A program made the translations under genes and the position numbers. Of a DNA stretch of 64,000 nucleotides, positions 25,637 to 35,784 are shown one piece after another. Each line of letters begins with the position of its first letter. The stretch's first letter is position 1. Below the pieces are notes generated by a model. It was not told the origin of the DNA, searched no databases, and saw only the letters and a program-made list of their open reading frames with translations. The DNA comes from Sphingobacterium cavernae (GTDB lineage: Bacteria; Bacteroidota; Bacteroidia; Sphingobacteriales; Sphingobacteriaceae): NCBI RefSeq assembly GCF_008520265.1, contig NZ_VIQM01000025.1, positions 1 through 64,000 of the forward strand, read 5' to 3'.

Positions 25637-26827
25637 TTAGTCCTGAATAGCAGCAATACCAGGTAATACTTTACCTTCCATGTATTCCAATAGCGCACCA
25701 CCACCAGTACTTACATAGCTAACATGCTCTGTCATATCAAATTTGGCAACCGCAGCCGCTGAATCACCCCCACCGATTAATGAGAATGCGCCTTGCTCTG
25801 TCGCTAACACAACAGCATCAGCTACAACTTTAGTTCCTGTAGCAAAAGTGTCGAATTCAAAAACTCCCATAGGGCCATTCCACAATAATGTTTTCGAAGC
25901 TGAGATTACTTCTGCAAAATGCTTTGCAGATTCTGCACCGATATCTAGACCTTCTAATCCAGCAGGAATTTGGTCATTAGGACCATCGTAAACATTTGCA
26001 TCATTTGAAAACGCATCCGCAATTTGTGCATCTGTAGGCAATACTAAATTAACACCTTTCGCTTCCGCTTTCTTTACTAACTCATTTGCTAAATCCAATT
26101 TATCATTTTCACAAAGTGAATTACCAATCTCGCCACCGCGCGCTTTTACAAAAGTATAAGCCATACCGCCACCAATGATTAAGTTGTCCACTTTATCTAA
26201 TAGTGCTTCGATTAATTGGATCTTATCAGAAACTTTAGCTCCACCCATAATAGCTGTGAATGGACGCTCAGGATTGTTTAATACTTTTTCTGCATTCTTT
26301 AATTCAGACTCTATTAAGTAGCCAAAGTATTTTGCATCGCCAAAAAATTGTGCAACAATAGCAGTAGAAGCGTGAGCACGGTGAGCTGTACCAAATGCAT
26401 CATTCACATATACATCGCCCAATTTTGACAATTTCTCTGCAAAATCTTTATCACCTTTTTCTTCTTCTTTGTAGAAACGTAAATTTTCTAACAATAAAAC
26501 TTCACCAGCTTTTAAGTTTGCAGCTTTATCAATTGCTTCTTGTCCTATACAATCATTTGCAAACTGTACATCTACACCTAATACTTTAGATAAATGAGCT
26601 ACGATATGGCGCAAAGAGTATTTATCCGTAGGTCCATCTTTTGGTCTACCTAAGTGAGACATTAAAATTACAGAACCACCGTCATTTAATATTTTTTTAA
26701 TAGTCGGGGCTGCACCTTGGATACGGTTATCGTCCGTGATATTGAAATTTTCATCAAAAGGAACGTTAAAGTCCACACGAATTAATGCTTTTTTACCCGA
26801 AAAATTAAAGTTGTCAATTGTTTTCAT
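25637..26827 (-). CDS. pgk: Phosphoglycerate kinase
   Basis: A 396-aa glycolytic enzyme that transfers the acyl phosphate of 1,3-bisphosphoglycerate to ADP. The N-domain has the PGK signature [15 protein letters not shown] and the substrate-binding segments [12 protein letters not shown] and [14 protein letters not shown]. The C-domain has the nucleotide loop GGAKVSDKI and the ending [16 protein letters not shown] with [14 protein letters not shown]. Length is normal. It is transcribed alone, separated from sppA by a terminator. Confidence 0.98.
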   Translation of the reverse strand: MKTIDNFNFSGKKALIRVDFNVPFDENFNITDDNRIQGAAPTIKKILNDGGSVILMSHLGRPKDGPTDKYSLRHIVAHLSKVLGVDVQFANDCIGQEAIDKAANLKAGEVLLLENLRFYKEEEKGDKDFAEKLSKLGDVYVNDAFGTAHRAHASTAIVAQFFGDAKYFGYLIESELKNAEKVLNNPERPFTAIMGGAKVSDKIQLIEALLDKVDNLIIGGGMAYTFVKARGGEIGNSLCENDKLDLANELVKKAEAKGVNLVLPTDAQIADAFSNDANVYDGPNDQIPAGLEGLDIGAESAKHFAEVISASKTLLWNGPMGVFEFDTFATGTKVVADAVVLATEQGAFSLIGGGDSAAAVAKFDMTEHVSYVSTGGGALLEYMEGKVLPGIAAIQD

Positions 26828-26927
26828 ATTCTTTTCCTGTAATCAAGAGGTTTTAGACATATTGTTAAACAATATTTACCCTTGAAATGTATTTTTTTAG
26901 TTAAGTTGATTAAAGGTGTAAATATAT

Positions 26928-26963
26928 AAAAAGCAAAGAAATATTTATATCTCTTTGCTTTTT
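26928..26963 (-). terminator. Terminator of sppA
   Basis: AAAAAGCAAAGA and TCTTTGCTTTTT pair around a 12-base loop, just downstream of the sppA stop. Confidence 0.85.
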
Positions 26964-26968
26964 AGTAT

Positions 26969-28732
26969 TTAATAAATTTCTATAGCATAAGGTATTCGAG
27001 CTTGAATACCTGTATTTTGCATGATTTTTTGCAGCTCGCCAATATACTTTTGGTATTCGCCAAATTCTTCCCCTATCACATAAGCTTTTATTTTATCTTT
27101 TGATGTAGAAAGAATAGATGCAAAAGGTTCTTCTTTCGCAGGATATTCTTTAGTATAATACGAAGTAATTTTACCTTTTGATGCTGCAGCATTAATCGCA
27201 GTTTGCAAATTACCAATCTTATCTACTAAGCCTATTTCCAAAGCTTGATCTCCTGTCCACACACGCCCTTGTCCAATACTATCAACCTGCGCAACAGTCA
27301 TATTGCGACCTTTTGCTACACGATCCATAAAAGTACCATAGATTTTATTGACCTCAACCTGAATAATTGCTTTCTCTTCTTCAGTAAGTGGTTTATCCAT
27401 ACTTCCCATTAGGCTTGCATATTTTCCAGTCTTAACCTCTTCAAATTTGATCCCCAATTTATTATTCAATAAATTTTTAGCATTCGGAATCAACCCAAAT
27501 ACACCGATAGAACCAGTTAGAGTCGATTTTTCAGCAAAGATTGAGTCAGCCGCAGCTGCGATATAATAACCACCTGAAGCAGCATAATCTCCCATAGAAA
27601 CAACTACAGGTTTAACTTTTTTTGTCAATTCCACTTCTCTCCAAATAATGTCTGAAGCTAAGGCAGAGCCACCTCCTGAATTTACACGCAAAACAACTGC
27701 CTTCACCTTATCATCTTGGCGTATCTTGCGCAATTCACGTGAAATTTTATCTCCACCTATTTGACCTACATCCCCTTCTCCATCTACTATATCTCCATAA
27801 GCATACAATACAGCAATTTCATCAGTTCCTTTACTATCTGCATTTTTACCGCCATATTTAGTGATAGATACTATAGAAATATCATCCTTTTCTTTAATGT
27901 CTAGACGCTTTTTGATATCAGTAATAAGCTCATCTTTGTACAATTTGGCATCAATGAATTTATATTTTAATGCATCATCTGCATTACGAATTGCGTAAGT
28001 ATCTGCATATTGAAGTAATGAATCTTTACTTATTTTTCTTCCAGCAGACAAATCATCCAAAAATGCATCATAAATACTTTTTAGGTAAGAGTTAACTTGA
28101 AGTCGATTGGCTTCGCTCATTGAATTGAGCATAAAAGGCTCCACAGCCGACTTGTAAGTACCGACTTTGATCACCTGCATATCCACCCCCAATTTATCCA
28201 AAGCATCTTTCATAAACATAGTGCTCGAGCTTAATCCGCGAAAATCTAATGAACCTTGTGGATTTAAATAAATTTTATCAGCCACTGATGCTAAATAATA
28301 TGCCTTTTGTGAATACCCATCAGAATAAGAAACAATAAATTTATCAGATTTTTTGAAATCAACTAAGGCATCACGAATAGCTTTTAATGTTGCGAAACCT
28401 GTCCCTACGGTGGTGGGATTAATAAAAATTCCTTTAATATTTGCGTCTGTTTTAGCAGCTTCAATTTTTGCAAGAATATCATTTAATCCTATTTCATTAG
28501 GAGATACTCCAAATGGTAAATCAAGATCAGCGAATGGATTTGATTCTGTTTTTTCAATAATGTTGTAATCCATTGAAAGATATAGCACAGAATTAGCCGG
28601 AGCAGGTACATTTGCATCTTTCGATGAACTTGACACCAACACAGCTATTAAAAATATAAAACCAAAGAACAATATCACACCTGTAATTAATACACCTGTA
28701 ATAGTTGCAAGTACTTGTTTAAAAAAATTCAT
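26969..28732 (-). CDS. sppA: Signal peptide peptidase SppA, 67-kDa type
   Basis: A 587-aa membrane-anchored serine protease that degrades cleaved signal peptides. Residues about 9-33 form an N-terminal transmembrane helix. It has the tandem-repeat architecture of long SppA: the catalytic Lys194 lies in VGTYKSAVEPF of the first half, and the nucleophile Ser386 in GDYAASGGYYIA of the second. Length matches E. coli SppA (618 aa) rather than the short SppA form. folK diverges from it across 67 bases, a pairing I recall from other Bacteroidota. Confidence 0.95.
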   Translation of the reverse strand: MNFFKQVLATITGVLITGVILFFGFIFLIAVLVSSSSKDANVPAPANSVLYLSMDYNIIEKTESNPFADLDLPFGVSPNEIGLNDILAKIEAAKTDANIKGIFINPTTVGTGFATLKAIRDALVDFKKSDKFIVSYSDGYSQKAYYLASVADKIYLNPQGSLDFRGLSSSTMFMKDALDKLGVDMQVIKVGTYKSAVEPFMLNSMSEANRLQVNSYLKSIYDAFLDDLSAGRKISKDSLLQYADTYAIRNADDALKYKFIDAKLYKDELITDIKKRLDIKEKDDISIVSITKYGGKNADSKGTDEIAVLYAYGDIVDGEGDVGQIGGDKISRELRKIRQDDKVKAVVLRVNSGGGSALASDIIWREVELTKKVKPVVVSMGDYAASGGYYIAAAADSIFAEKSTLTGSIGVFGLIPNAKNLLNNKLGIKFEEVKTGKYASLMGSMDKPLTEEEKAIIQVEVNKIYGTFMDRVAKGRNMTVAQVDSIGQGRVWTGDQALEIGLVDKIGNLQTAINAAASKGKITSYYTKEYPAKEEPFASILSTSKDKIKAYVIGEEFGEYQKYIGELQKIMQNTGIQARIPYAIEIY

Positions 28733-28799
28733 ATGTTACCAGTAATTTAAGTAATAAATTTACAGCAATTAAATCTAAAACAAAGAAAAAATATAACAT

Positions 28800-29288
28800 A
28801 TGAGTATAGTTAATGAAATTTATATATTATTGGGTGCAAATTTAAGCGATCCAATTACACAGTTAGAGCAGGCAAGAGAATTATTAAAACAGAAGCTAGG
28901 AAATTTAGTCAAAGAATCGTCGATTTATCAATCAGAAGCTTGGGGTGTAGAAGATCAACCCGTTTTTTTGAATCAAGTTTTGCTAATAGAAACGGATAAA
29001 TCAGCAGATGAAAGTTTATTAATCTGTCAAAATATTGAAAATGAATTGGGGCGCATTCGAAAAGAAAAATGGGGCGCCCGGCTGATTGATATTGATATCT
29101 TATATTTTAACTCTGAAATCATCGATAAGCCATTGTTAAAGATTCCACATCCCTATATACAAGATCGAAAATTTACACTTCAGCCACTTTGCGAGGTAGC
29201 TAACAGCTACAAACATCCAAAATTAAATCTTACTAATGAACAATTATTATTAATTTGCAAAGATAACCTTGAAGTTGTAAAAATCTAG
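28800..29288 (+). CDS. folK: 2-amino-4-hydroxy-6-hydroxymethyldihydropteridine pyrophosphokinase
   Basis: A 162-aa enzyme of folate synthesis that transfers pyrophosphate from ATP to the pterin. It begins with the expected strand EIYILLGANLSDP and carries YQSEAWGVEDQPVFLNQV, ELGRIRKEKWGARLIDIDIL (the family signature) and IPHPYIQDRKFTLQPLCEVA. It is a standalone HPPK without fused DHPS or DHNA domains. The Hpt gene follows after 4 bases, so both are in one operon. Confidence 0.95.
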   Translation: MSIVNEIYILLGANLSDPITQLEQARELLKQKLGNLVKESSIYQSEAWGVEDQPVFLNQVLLIETDKSADESLLICQNIENELGRIRKEKWGARLIDIDILYFNSEIIDKPLLKIPHPYIQDRKFTLQPLCEVANSYKHPKLNLTNEQLLLICKDNLEVVKI

Positions 29289-29292
29289 AGAA

Positions 29293-29640
29293 ATGAGTTT
29301 CAAAATTATAAATCTGGACACTATCAAACAGTCCATGATGGGGAATGAAGAGCTGATTAGGCAGTTGGTTGATTTGTACATTGTACAATCGCCTACTGAT
29401 TTCAAGGCCCTAGAAGATGCTATTATTTCGGGCGAACTTGATCTCATTCGAGAGCGAGCACACCACATAAAGCCCACAATGCAATACATCGGTGCAGAAA
29501 ATTTATTACAACATTTTCAAATTTTAGAGGCTAAAGCAAAAGAGCGCGTTTCAATTGCTGAAATCGAAGATATATTTCTTCAAATCAAACCTAAATTCCA
29601 GCTTATGTTGGACGAACTTCACAGCCTATCAACTAGCTAA
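29293..29640 (+). CDS. Hpt-domain phosphotransfer protein
   Basis: A 115-aa four-helix Hpt domain with little else. The phosphorylatable His is His57 in RAHHIKPTM, matching the A-H-x-(L/I)-K core of the motif, although the usual following Gly is Pro here. It would pass phosphoryl groups between a hybrid kinase and a response regulator, but neither is nearby. It is cotranscribed with folK. The only response regulator in the window is at 8256, too far away to infer a pair. Confidence 0.85.
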   Translation: MSFKIINLDTIKQSMMGNEELIRQLVDLYIVQSPTDFKALEDAIISGELDLIRERAHHIKPTMQYIGAENLLQHFQILEAKAKERVSIAEIEDIFLQIKPKFQLMLDELHSLSTS

Positions 29641-29766
29641 CTCATATTAGCTCTTCCCATAATAGATTTTAATTAACACTTATAAATCTATTATACTGTT
29701 TATCAGAAGCTAACTACAAGCTTAAAGTAATCCTAAAAAGGAGCAAATCTTATGCGATATTTTTAA

Positions 29767-29774
29767 TAAGTTTG
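29767..29774 (+). promoter_or_regulatory. -7 element candidate for ftsK-lolA
   Basis: TAAGTTTG matches TAnnTTTG; no convincing -33. The predicted leader is about 17 bases. Confidence 0.5.
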
Positions 29775-29796
29775 TATTGGAATAGAATACATTTAC

Positions 29797-32481
29797 ATGG
29801 CATATAAGGGCAATTCATTTAAAAATAATACGCAAAATAAAAGTTCGAGGGAATCGAAAAATGCTGCTAAAACATCGAGTCCTAAAAGAGAGCCGATATT
29901 AAAGCCATTCAATACAATAGACTTCTCCGAGGGACAACGTAAAGCACTAAAAATAGCTGGTCTATTTTTAATTTTATGTTCATTCTTATTAGCTGTAGCC
30001 TTCACATCCTATTTGTTTACTTGGAAAGAGGATCAAAGCTATATCAGTGCAACTAATGGTTCGTGGAGTACACTCTTTGGAACTAATGAAGAATTGGCTG
30101 AAGAAAGTGTAGAATTACCAGTTGTAGAAAACAAATTGGGTAAATTAGGTGCATTGCTTGCCAATCAATTTATTTTCGAATGGTTTGGAGTAGCCTCCTT
30201 CCTATTCGTTTTTTTAGCATTTGTACTCGGTTACAAATTATTATATCAGAAATCATTACTTCCTATTTGGAAAACTATTCTTTATTCTATCATCGGTATA
30301 ATTTTCTTGTCAGTCACATTAGGTTTTATTCAAGATTATATTGTTGAAACACCACATATATTAGAAGGTAAATTTGGATATTGGACAAATCAATTGTTGA
30401 ATGCGCAAATTGGAAAATTTGGCGTTGGAGGTATTATTATATTCGCATATTTGGTGGCTCTGGTCTTGATTTACAATTTAGATCTAAAGTTGGCGATAAC
30501 TAATTTAGCACCATCAAAGGATGAAGCACAGGATTATGATCTTGAAGAGGAGAAGCCAATTGTTAAATCAAATGTGATACAGACTGTGCCAAAAGATGAA
30601 GAAGATAATGAACAGGAAGACAACATTGACGGTGCAGTAATCGAAGTTTCGAATACCTTGCGGAATATACGTACGGATGCAACAATACCTACTGTCAATG
30701 ATCGCTATGCACACTTGAATGATCCTGATATAGATGAAGATGAAGCTGATTTGGACGATGAAGAAAACGCGGCAAGCGTAACGTTCGAAACAAAGGAACC
30801 AGAAATTAATGCAGAGAGCGCCAATTCAATTGATTTATCTGTGAACGCTCCTTTAGTAATTGAGCCTGTGGCTACTGATGAACTCGTCGAAGAAGTTGCC
30901 TTGGCTGTAACAGAAGTAAAAGAAGAAAAACAAATTACGGCAAATGATCTTGTGGCTCAATTTGGCGAATATGACCCTAAACTTGATTTGTCAGGCTACC
31001 AATATCCTACTTTAGATTTATTGAAAGAGTATGGAACGGGTAAAATCACGATTAATCAACAAGAGTTAGAAGCGAATAAAAATCGTATTGTAGATACCCT
31101 ACGTAACTACAATATCGAAATCGAACATATTAAAGCGACAATTGGACCTACGGTTACATTGTATGAAATCATCCCTAAACCGGGGGTCCGTATCTCAAAA
31201 ATCAAGAATTTGGAAGACGATATCGCTTTAAGCTTAGCGGCTTTGGGTATTCGTATTATCGCGCCTATGCCGGGTAAAGGAACTATCGGTATTGAAGTGC
31301 CCAACAGCTCACCTGAGATGGTCTCCATGCGTTCGGTAATTGCTACTGAAAAGTTCCAAAAAACGGATATGGACTTGCCTATTGCATTGGGTAAAACTAT
31401 TTCAAATGAAGTATACATAGCAGATTTGGCTAAAATGCCTCACCTGCTTGTAGCTGGTGCTACAGGTCAAGGTAAATCTGTAGGTATCAATGCTATTTTG
31501 ACTTCATTGTTGTACAAGAAACATCCGGCAGAACTAAAATTCGTTCTTGTCGATCCTAAGAAAGTAGAACTTTCGCTTTTCAAAAAAGTAGAAAGACATT
31601 TTTTAGCAAAATTGCCTGGCGAAGAAGACGCAATTATTACTGACACCAAGAAGGCTATCAATACATTGAATTCCCTTTGTATTGAGATGGATCAGCGATA
31701 TGATTTATTAAAAAATGCGCAGGTACGTAACTTAAAAGAATATAATGCAAAATTTATCAATCGCAGATTAAACCCTGAGGAGGGTCATCGATTCTTACCT
31801 TTTATAGTTCTTATTGTTGATGAATTTGCGGATTTGATGATGACAGCGGGTAAAGAGGTCGAAGCGCCTATAGCACGTCTAGCACAATTGGCTCGTGCCA
31901 TCGGTATTCACTTGGTGATTGCCACGCAACGTCCTTCGGTAAATATTATTACGGGTACAATCAAAGCCAACTTTCCTGCGCGTCTAGCATTTAGGGTGTT
32001 GTCTAAGATAGATTCACGTACGATATTGGATTCGGGCGGTGCGGATCAATTAATAGGTCGAGGAGATATGTTATTGTCTTCAGGATCAGACTTGATACGT
32101 ATACAATGTGCGTTTGTTGATACGCCAGAAGTGGAGGGTATATCGGATTATATTGGTGGTCAACGTGGTTATCCATCGGCATTTATGTTGCCAGAATACG
32201 TAGATGAATCTGGTGAAGGCTCAGGTTCTATGGATTTTGATCTCTCCGATAGAGACCAACTTTTTGAAGACGCTGCTCGTCTTATCGTCATGCATCAACA
32301 AGGCTCTACATCTTTGATTCAACGTAAGTTGAAGTTAGGATACAATAGAGCAGGAAGAATCATCGATCAATTGGAAGCTGCAGGTATTGTAGGTCCATTT
32401 GAAGGAAGTAAAGCAAGAGAAGTTTTATATCCCGATGAGTATTCTTTGGAACAGTTTTTAGAAACGTTAAGAAAAGATTAG
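29797..32481 (+). CDS. ftsK: DNA translocase FtsK/SpoIIIE
   Basis: An 894-aa septal DNA pump that clears the chromosome terminus during division. The N-terminal third has about four transmembrane helices (around 49-70, 129-147, 160-180 and 207-227). An acidic linker (about 240-370, rich in Glu and Asp) leads to the motor: FGEYDPKLDLSGYQYP, the Walker A motif GATGQGKS with Lys560, the Walker B region VLIVDEFADLMMT and IATQRPSVNIITGTIKANFP. The C-terminal gamma winged helix (about 825-894, TSLIQRKLKLGYNRAGRIID) binds the polar DNA guide sequence. lolA follows after 5 bases. Confidence 0.97.
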   Translation: MAYKGNSFKNNTQNKSSRESKNAAKTSSPKREPILKPFNTIDFSEGQRKALKIAGLFLILCSFLLAVAFTSYLFTWKEDQSYISATNGSWSTLFGTNEELAEESVELPVVENKLGKLGALLANQFIFEWFGVASFLFVFLAFVLGYKLLYQKSLLPIWKTILYSIIGIIFLSVTLGFIQDYIVETPHILEGKFGYWTNQLLNAQIGKFGVGGIIIFAYLVALVLIYNLDLKLAITNLAPSKDEAQDYDLEEEKPIVKSNVIQTVPKDEEDNEQEDNIDGAVIEVSNTLRNIRTDATIPTVNDRYAHLNDPDIDEDEADLDDEENAASVTFETKEPEINAESANSIDLSVNAPLVIEPVATDELVEEVALAVTEVKEEKQITANDLVAQFGEYDPKLDLSGYQYPTLDLLKEYGTGKITINQQELEANKNRIVDTLRNYNIEIEHIKATIGPTVTLYEIIPKPGVRISKIKNLEDDIALSLAALGIRIIAPMPGKGTIGIEVPNSSPEMVSMRSVIATEKFQKTDMDLPIALGKTISNEVYIADLAKMPHLLVAGATGQGKSVGINAILTSLLYKKHPAELKFVLVDPKKVELSLFKKVERHFLAKLPGEEDAIITDTKKAINTLNSLCIEMDQRYDLLKNAQVRNLKEYNAKFINRRLNPEEGHRFLPFIVLIVDEFADLMMTAGKEVEAPIARLAQLARAIGIHLVIATQRPSVNIITGTIKANFPARLAFRVLSKIDSRTILDSGGADQLIGRGDMLLSSGSDLIRIQCAFVDTPEVEGISDYIGGQRGYPSAFMLPEYVDESGEGSGSMDFDLSDRDQLFEDAARLIVMHQQGSTSLIQRKLKLGYNRAGRIIDQLEAAGIVGPFEGSKAREVLYPDEYSLEQFLETLRKD

Positions 32482-32486
32482 TTACA

Positions 32487-33140
32487 ATGAAAAAACTGTT
32501 ATTATCAATTGCTTTTGTAGGAAGTACACTTTTGTCTTTTGCACAAACTGATGCTGCAGCAAAGAAAATTTTAAACGATGTATCTAAAAAATACAGCTCC
32601 TACCGTACTATTCAGTCTGATTTTAGCCTGAGCATTCAAGATGCGAATAAAAAGACGCATACGACAACAGGTGTGATGTATTTCAACAAACCGCAGAACC
32701 AATATGTTATTTCTTTGCCTGAGCAAGAAATTATTTCGGATGGCAAATCAGTTTGGAGTATTTCAAAAGATATCAAAGAAGTTCAAGTCTCAGAAAACGA
32801 GAACAATGGCAATACTATTGGTCCAAATAATCTTTTTAATTTTTACCAAAAAGGCTACAAATATGTATTGATGCCCGATGAGAAAATAGTAAGGCAAGGA
32901 AATACAGAATCCGCCAAAGTTATTGAGTTGTCTCCAGAAGACACAAAGACGAACTATTTCAAAATCAAATTGCGCATCAACAAAAATAATCACATACAGG
33001 ATGTAACTATTTTTGACAAGTCTAGCAATAAATATACGTATACAATTAATACGCTCTATTTAGGTAAAAAGTTTGATCCAAAAATGTTTACTTTTTCGAA
33101 AGACAAATACAAGGATTATGAAGTTGTTGATTTGAGATAA
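32487..33140 (+). CDS. lolA: LolA-like outer membrane lipoprotein carrier
   Basis: A 217-aa periplasmic protein with a signal peptide (MKKLLLSIAFVGSTLLSFAQ). The mature part fits the LolA half-barrel: KKYSSYRTIQSDFSLSIQD, then GVMYFNKPQNQYVIS, SDGKSVWSISKDIKEVQVSE and a C-terminal FTFSKDKYKDYEVVDLR. It ferries lipoproteins from the inner to the outer membrane. Its place right after ftsK is typical for this phylum and supports the call. A bidirectional terminator follows. Confidence 0.92.
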   Translation: MKKLLLSIAFVGSTLLSFAQTDAAAKKILNDVSKKYSSYRTIQSDFSLSIQDANKKTHTTTGVMYFNKPQNQYVISLPEQEIISDGKSVWSISKDIKEVQVSENENNGNTIGPNNLFNFYQKGYKYVLMPDEKIVRQGNTESAKVIELSPEDTKTNYFKIKLRINKNNHIQDVTIFDKSSNKYTYTINTLYLGKKFDPKMFTFSKDKYKDYEVVDLR

Positions 33141-33180
33141 ACAAAAAATGCTAGTTTTAAAAACTAGCATTTTTTGTTTT
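33141..33180. terminator. Bidirectional terminator lolA / MFS transporter
   Basis: ACAAAAAATGCTAGTTTT and AAAACTAGCATTTTTTGT pair almost without a loop. Confidence 0.85.
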
Positions 33181-33199
33181 ATTGATTTGTGGTAATTAA

Positions 33200-34561
33200 T
33201 TAAATATTTACAACTTTCATTTTTGGAACAAGCGATTTCATAATTGACCACGCAATAATATACGACAAAGCACAAATACTAAACATAATCGTATAGCCTG
33301 TTTCTATATTGCCTAAAGAATCGTATTTATCGAATAAATATCCACCTAACTTGGACATTACTACACCACCAATACCACCAGCCATTCCCCCGATACCTGT
33401 TACAGAAGCAACAGTAGTCTTAGGAAACATATCTGAGACAGTCGTAAAAATATTAGCTGACCAAGCTTGATGAGCCGAAGCACCAATACCAATCAAAATA
33501 ACCGGAACCCAGAATGAGATTTCACCAAATGGTTGTGCCAATAATACTACAAGTGGGAATAAAGCTATAATCAACATGGCTTTCATTCTTCCATCGTAGG
33601 CATTGTAACCTTTATTGATAAAATACATTGGAAACCAGCCCCCCCCTATACTTCCAAACATTGTCATACTATATAATACAGCTAATGGAAGCATGATTTG
33701 AGTACCTGTCATCGCGTATTGATCTTTCAAGAAAGATGGTAGCCAAAATAAGAAAAACCACCAAACGCCATCTGTCATAAACTTACCTATAACGAATGCC
33801 CATGTTTGCTTAAATCCTAATAATTTGTGCCAAGCAATTGTCGGTTTAATTTCATTTCCTGATTCGTCTTCAGTTTGAATGACAGTATCACTATTAATAT
33901 ATTCCAATTCTGAAGCAGAAAGTCTTTTTTGCTTTGAAGGTTTTTCATAGAATATAAACCAAAATATCAACCATAAAAATCCAACCGCTCCTACAACCCA
34001 GAATGCAGACTGCCATCCCCATTTTACGGCCATCCATGGCACAGTCAAAGGTGCTAAGATTGCACCTACATTAGATCCCGAGTTAAAAATACCCGTAGCT
34101 AGAGCGCGTTCCTTTTTTGGAAAATATTCGGCTGTAGTCTTGATAGCCGCAGGAAAGTTTCCTGATTCACCAAAACCTAATAGAACACGTGAAACCATAA
34201 ATCCTACTACAGAAATAGATAAACCTGTGATCCCTAATACACCTAAAATAGTTGTCGAGATCTCACCAATTTGTACGGCATACGCATGAAGTATAGCAGC
34301 TATAGACCAAATAACAATTGCCCAAGCAAAACCTTTCTTTGTACCTAACTTATCAATAAAGCGTCCTGCAAACAGCATCGCTATCGCATAAGAAAATTGA
34401 AATGCTGCCGTAATATTAGCGTAATCAGATTTACTCCATCCAAACTCTTCTTCAAGAACCGGATGCAATAAACTTAATACTTGTCTATCGAGGTAATTAA
34501 TTGTGGTTGCGAAAAAAAGCAAGGCACATATAGTCCACCTATATTTTCCAATATTCTTCAT
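33200..34561 (-). CDS. MFS transporter, hexuronate (ExuT-like, ACS family)
   Basis: A 453-aa permease with about 12 transmembrane segments. The N-terminus (ATTINYLDRQVLSLLHPVLEEEFGWS) and the loop AGRFIDKLGTKKGFAWA fit the anion:cation symporter family, which includes hexuronate and glucarate transporters. Context sets the likely substrate: it is the last gene of an operon with uxuA and an SDR mannonate oxidoreductase, so it probably imports glucuronate and/or galacturonate. The exact sugar acid cannot be told from sequence. Confidence 0.85.
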   Translation of the reverse strand: MKNIGKYRWTICALLFFATTINYLDRQVLSLLHPVLEEEFGWSKSDYANITAAFQFSYAIAMLFAGRFIDKLGTKKGFAWAIVIWSIAAILHAYAVQIGEISTTILGVLGITGLSISVVGFMVSRVLLGFGESGNFPAAIKTTAEYFPKKERALATGIFNSGSNVGAILAPLTVPWMAVKWGWQSAFWVVGAVGFLWLIFWFIFYEKPSKQKRLSASELEYINSDTVIQTEDESGNEIKPTIAWHKLLGFKQTWAFVIGKFMTDGVWWFFLFWLPSFLKDQYAMTGTQIMLPLAVLYSMTMFGSIGGGWFPMYFINKGYNAYDGRMKAMLIIALFPLVVLLAQPFGEISFWVPVILIGIGASAHQAWSANIFTTVSDMFPKTTVASVTGIGGMAGGIGGVVMSKLGGYLFDKYDSLGNIETGYTIMFSICALSYIIAWSIMKSLVPKMKVVNI

Positions 34562-34605
34562 AATATTATATTAAATAATTCAGTTATCGATTTTAATTTA
34601 AACTT

Positions 34606-35772
34606 CTAGCTTCCCAAGATTCCTAATTCCAAACCACGTAATTCAGCTAATCCTCTTAATCTACCTATTGCAGAATAGCCTGGATTAGTTACTTTACTCA
34701 AATCATCAAGCATTTGATGTCCATGATCAGGACGAAATGGAATAGGTTGATCGCGTTTTTGATTTTCCTCAAGAATTGCTTTCATGACGTTGTACATGTC
34801 TACATTGCCGTCCAAATGATCTGACTCATAGAAGTTGCCAATTTCATCGATTCGCACATTACGCAAATGTGTAAAATAAACACGATCCTTTATAAGCTCA
34901 AAAATGGCTAACAAATCATTATTAGGATTAGCACCGAGAGAACCAGTGCAGTAGCAAAATCCATTAAAAGACTTGTCAACTCCTTTTAAAAGCGCCTGGT
35001 AATTCTCGTAATTTGAAACGATACGTGGTAAACCTAGAATAGGAAATGGAGGATCGTCTGGATGAATAGTCATCTTGATTCCTGTGGATTCGCAAGTTTC
35101 AGCTATTTCATTCAAAAACCAAATTAAGTTGTTTCGAAGCCCCTCAGTACCAATATTTTTATATATCTCTATACTCGCTGTTAAATCTTCCAATAAGATT
35201 TCCTTTTCGGTTGGAATTCCCATTAGAATATTTTGGGACAAAGCTTTTTTGTCATCTTCAGAAAGCGTAACTATTTTTTGTTCAACTTCTTTCAAAATGA
35301 TTTCATTATAATCCTGCTGCGCTCCTTCTCTTTTCAGAATATGAATATCAAATAATGCTAAATCTGACCAATTGAAATACAGTGCCTTTGAGCCGTCTTT
35401 CATTTCATATGCTAAATCTGTACGGGTCCAGTCCAGTACAGGCATGAAATTATAACAAACCGTAAAAATGCCACATTCAGCAAGATTACTTAGGGTTTGT
35501 TTGTAATTCTCAATATATTTTGCGGCGTCTGCTGATTTGGTCTTTATCGATTCATGTACCGGAACTGATTCTACCACTGACCAGACTAAACCTGCTGCTT
35601 CAATTGTATTTTTTCTTTCTAATATATCCGCAACAGGCCATACTTCGCCATGTGGAATATAATGTAGTGCAGACACGATACCTGTTGCACCTGCTTGTTT
35701 CACATCAGACAAACTCACCGAATCGTTCGGTCCATACCATCTCCAAGTTTGCTCTAATTTTTGTTTACTCAT
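34606..35772 (-). CDS. uxuA: Mannonate dehydratase
   Basis: A 388-aa metal-dependent TIM-barrel enzyme that converts D-mannonate to 2-keto-3-deoxygluconate. It opens with QTWRWYGPNDSVSLSDVKQA, followed by GATGIVSALHYIPHGEVW and SVPVHESIK. Metal ligands are expected in IKMTIHPDDPPFPILGLPR, FCYCTGSLGANPNNDL, VYFTHLRNV and the late PFRPDHGHQML. Length and motifs are those of bacterial UxuA. It is the middle gene of the operon, 12 bases after the SDR gene and 44 bases before the transporter. Confidence 0.96.
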   Translation of the reverse strand: MSKQKLEQTWRWYGPNDSVSLSDVKQAGATGIVSALHYIPHGEVWPVADILERKNTIEAAGLVWSVVESVPVHESIKTKSADAAKYIENYKQTLSNLAECGIFTVCYNFMPVLDWTRTDLAYEMKDGSKALYFNWSDLALFDIHILKREGAQQDYNEIILKEVEQKIVTLSEDDKKALSQNILMGIPTEKEILLEDLTASIEIYKNIGTEGLRNNLIWFLNEIAETCESTGIKMTIHPDDPPFPILGLPRIVSNYENYQALLKGVDKSFNGFCYCTGSLGANPNNDLLAIFELIKDRVYFTHLRNVRIDEIGNFYESDHLDGNVDMYNVMKAILEENQKRDQPIPFRPDHGHQMLDDLSKVTNPGYSAIGRLRGLAELRGLELGILGS

Positions 35773-35784
35773 TTACCTAAATTA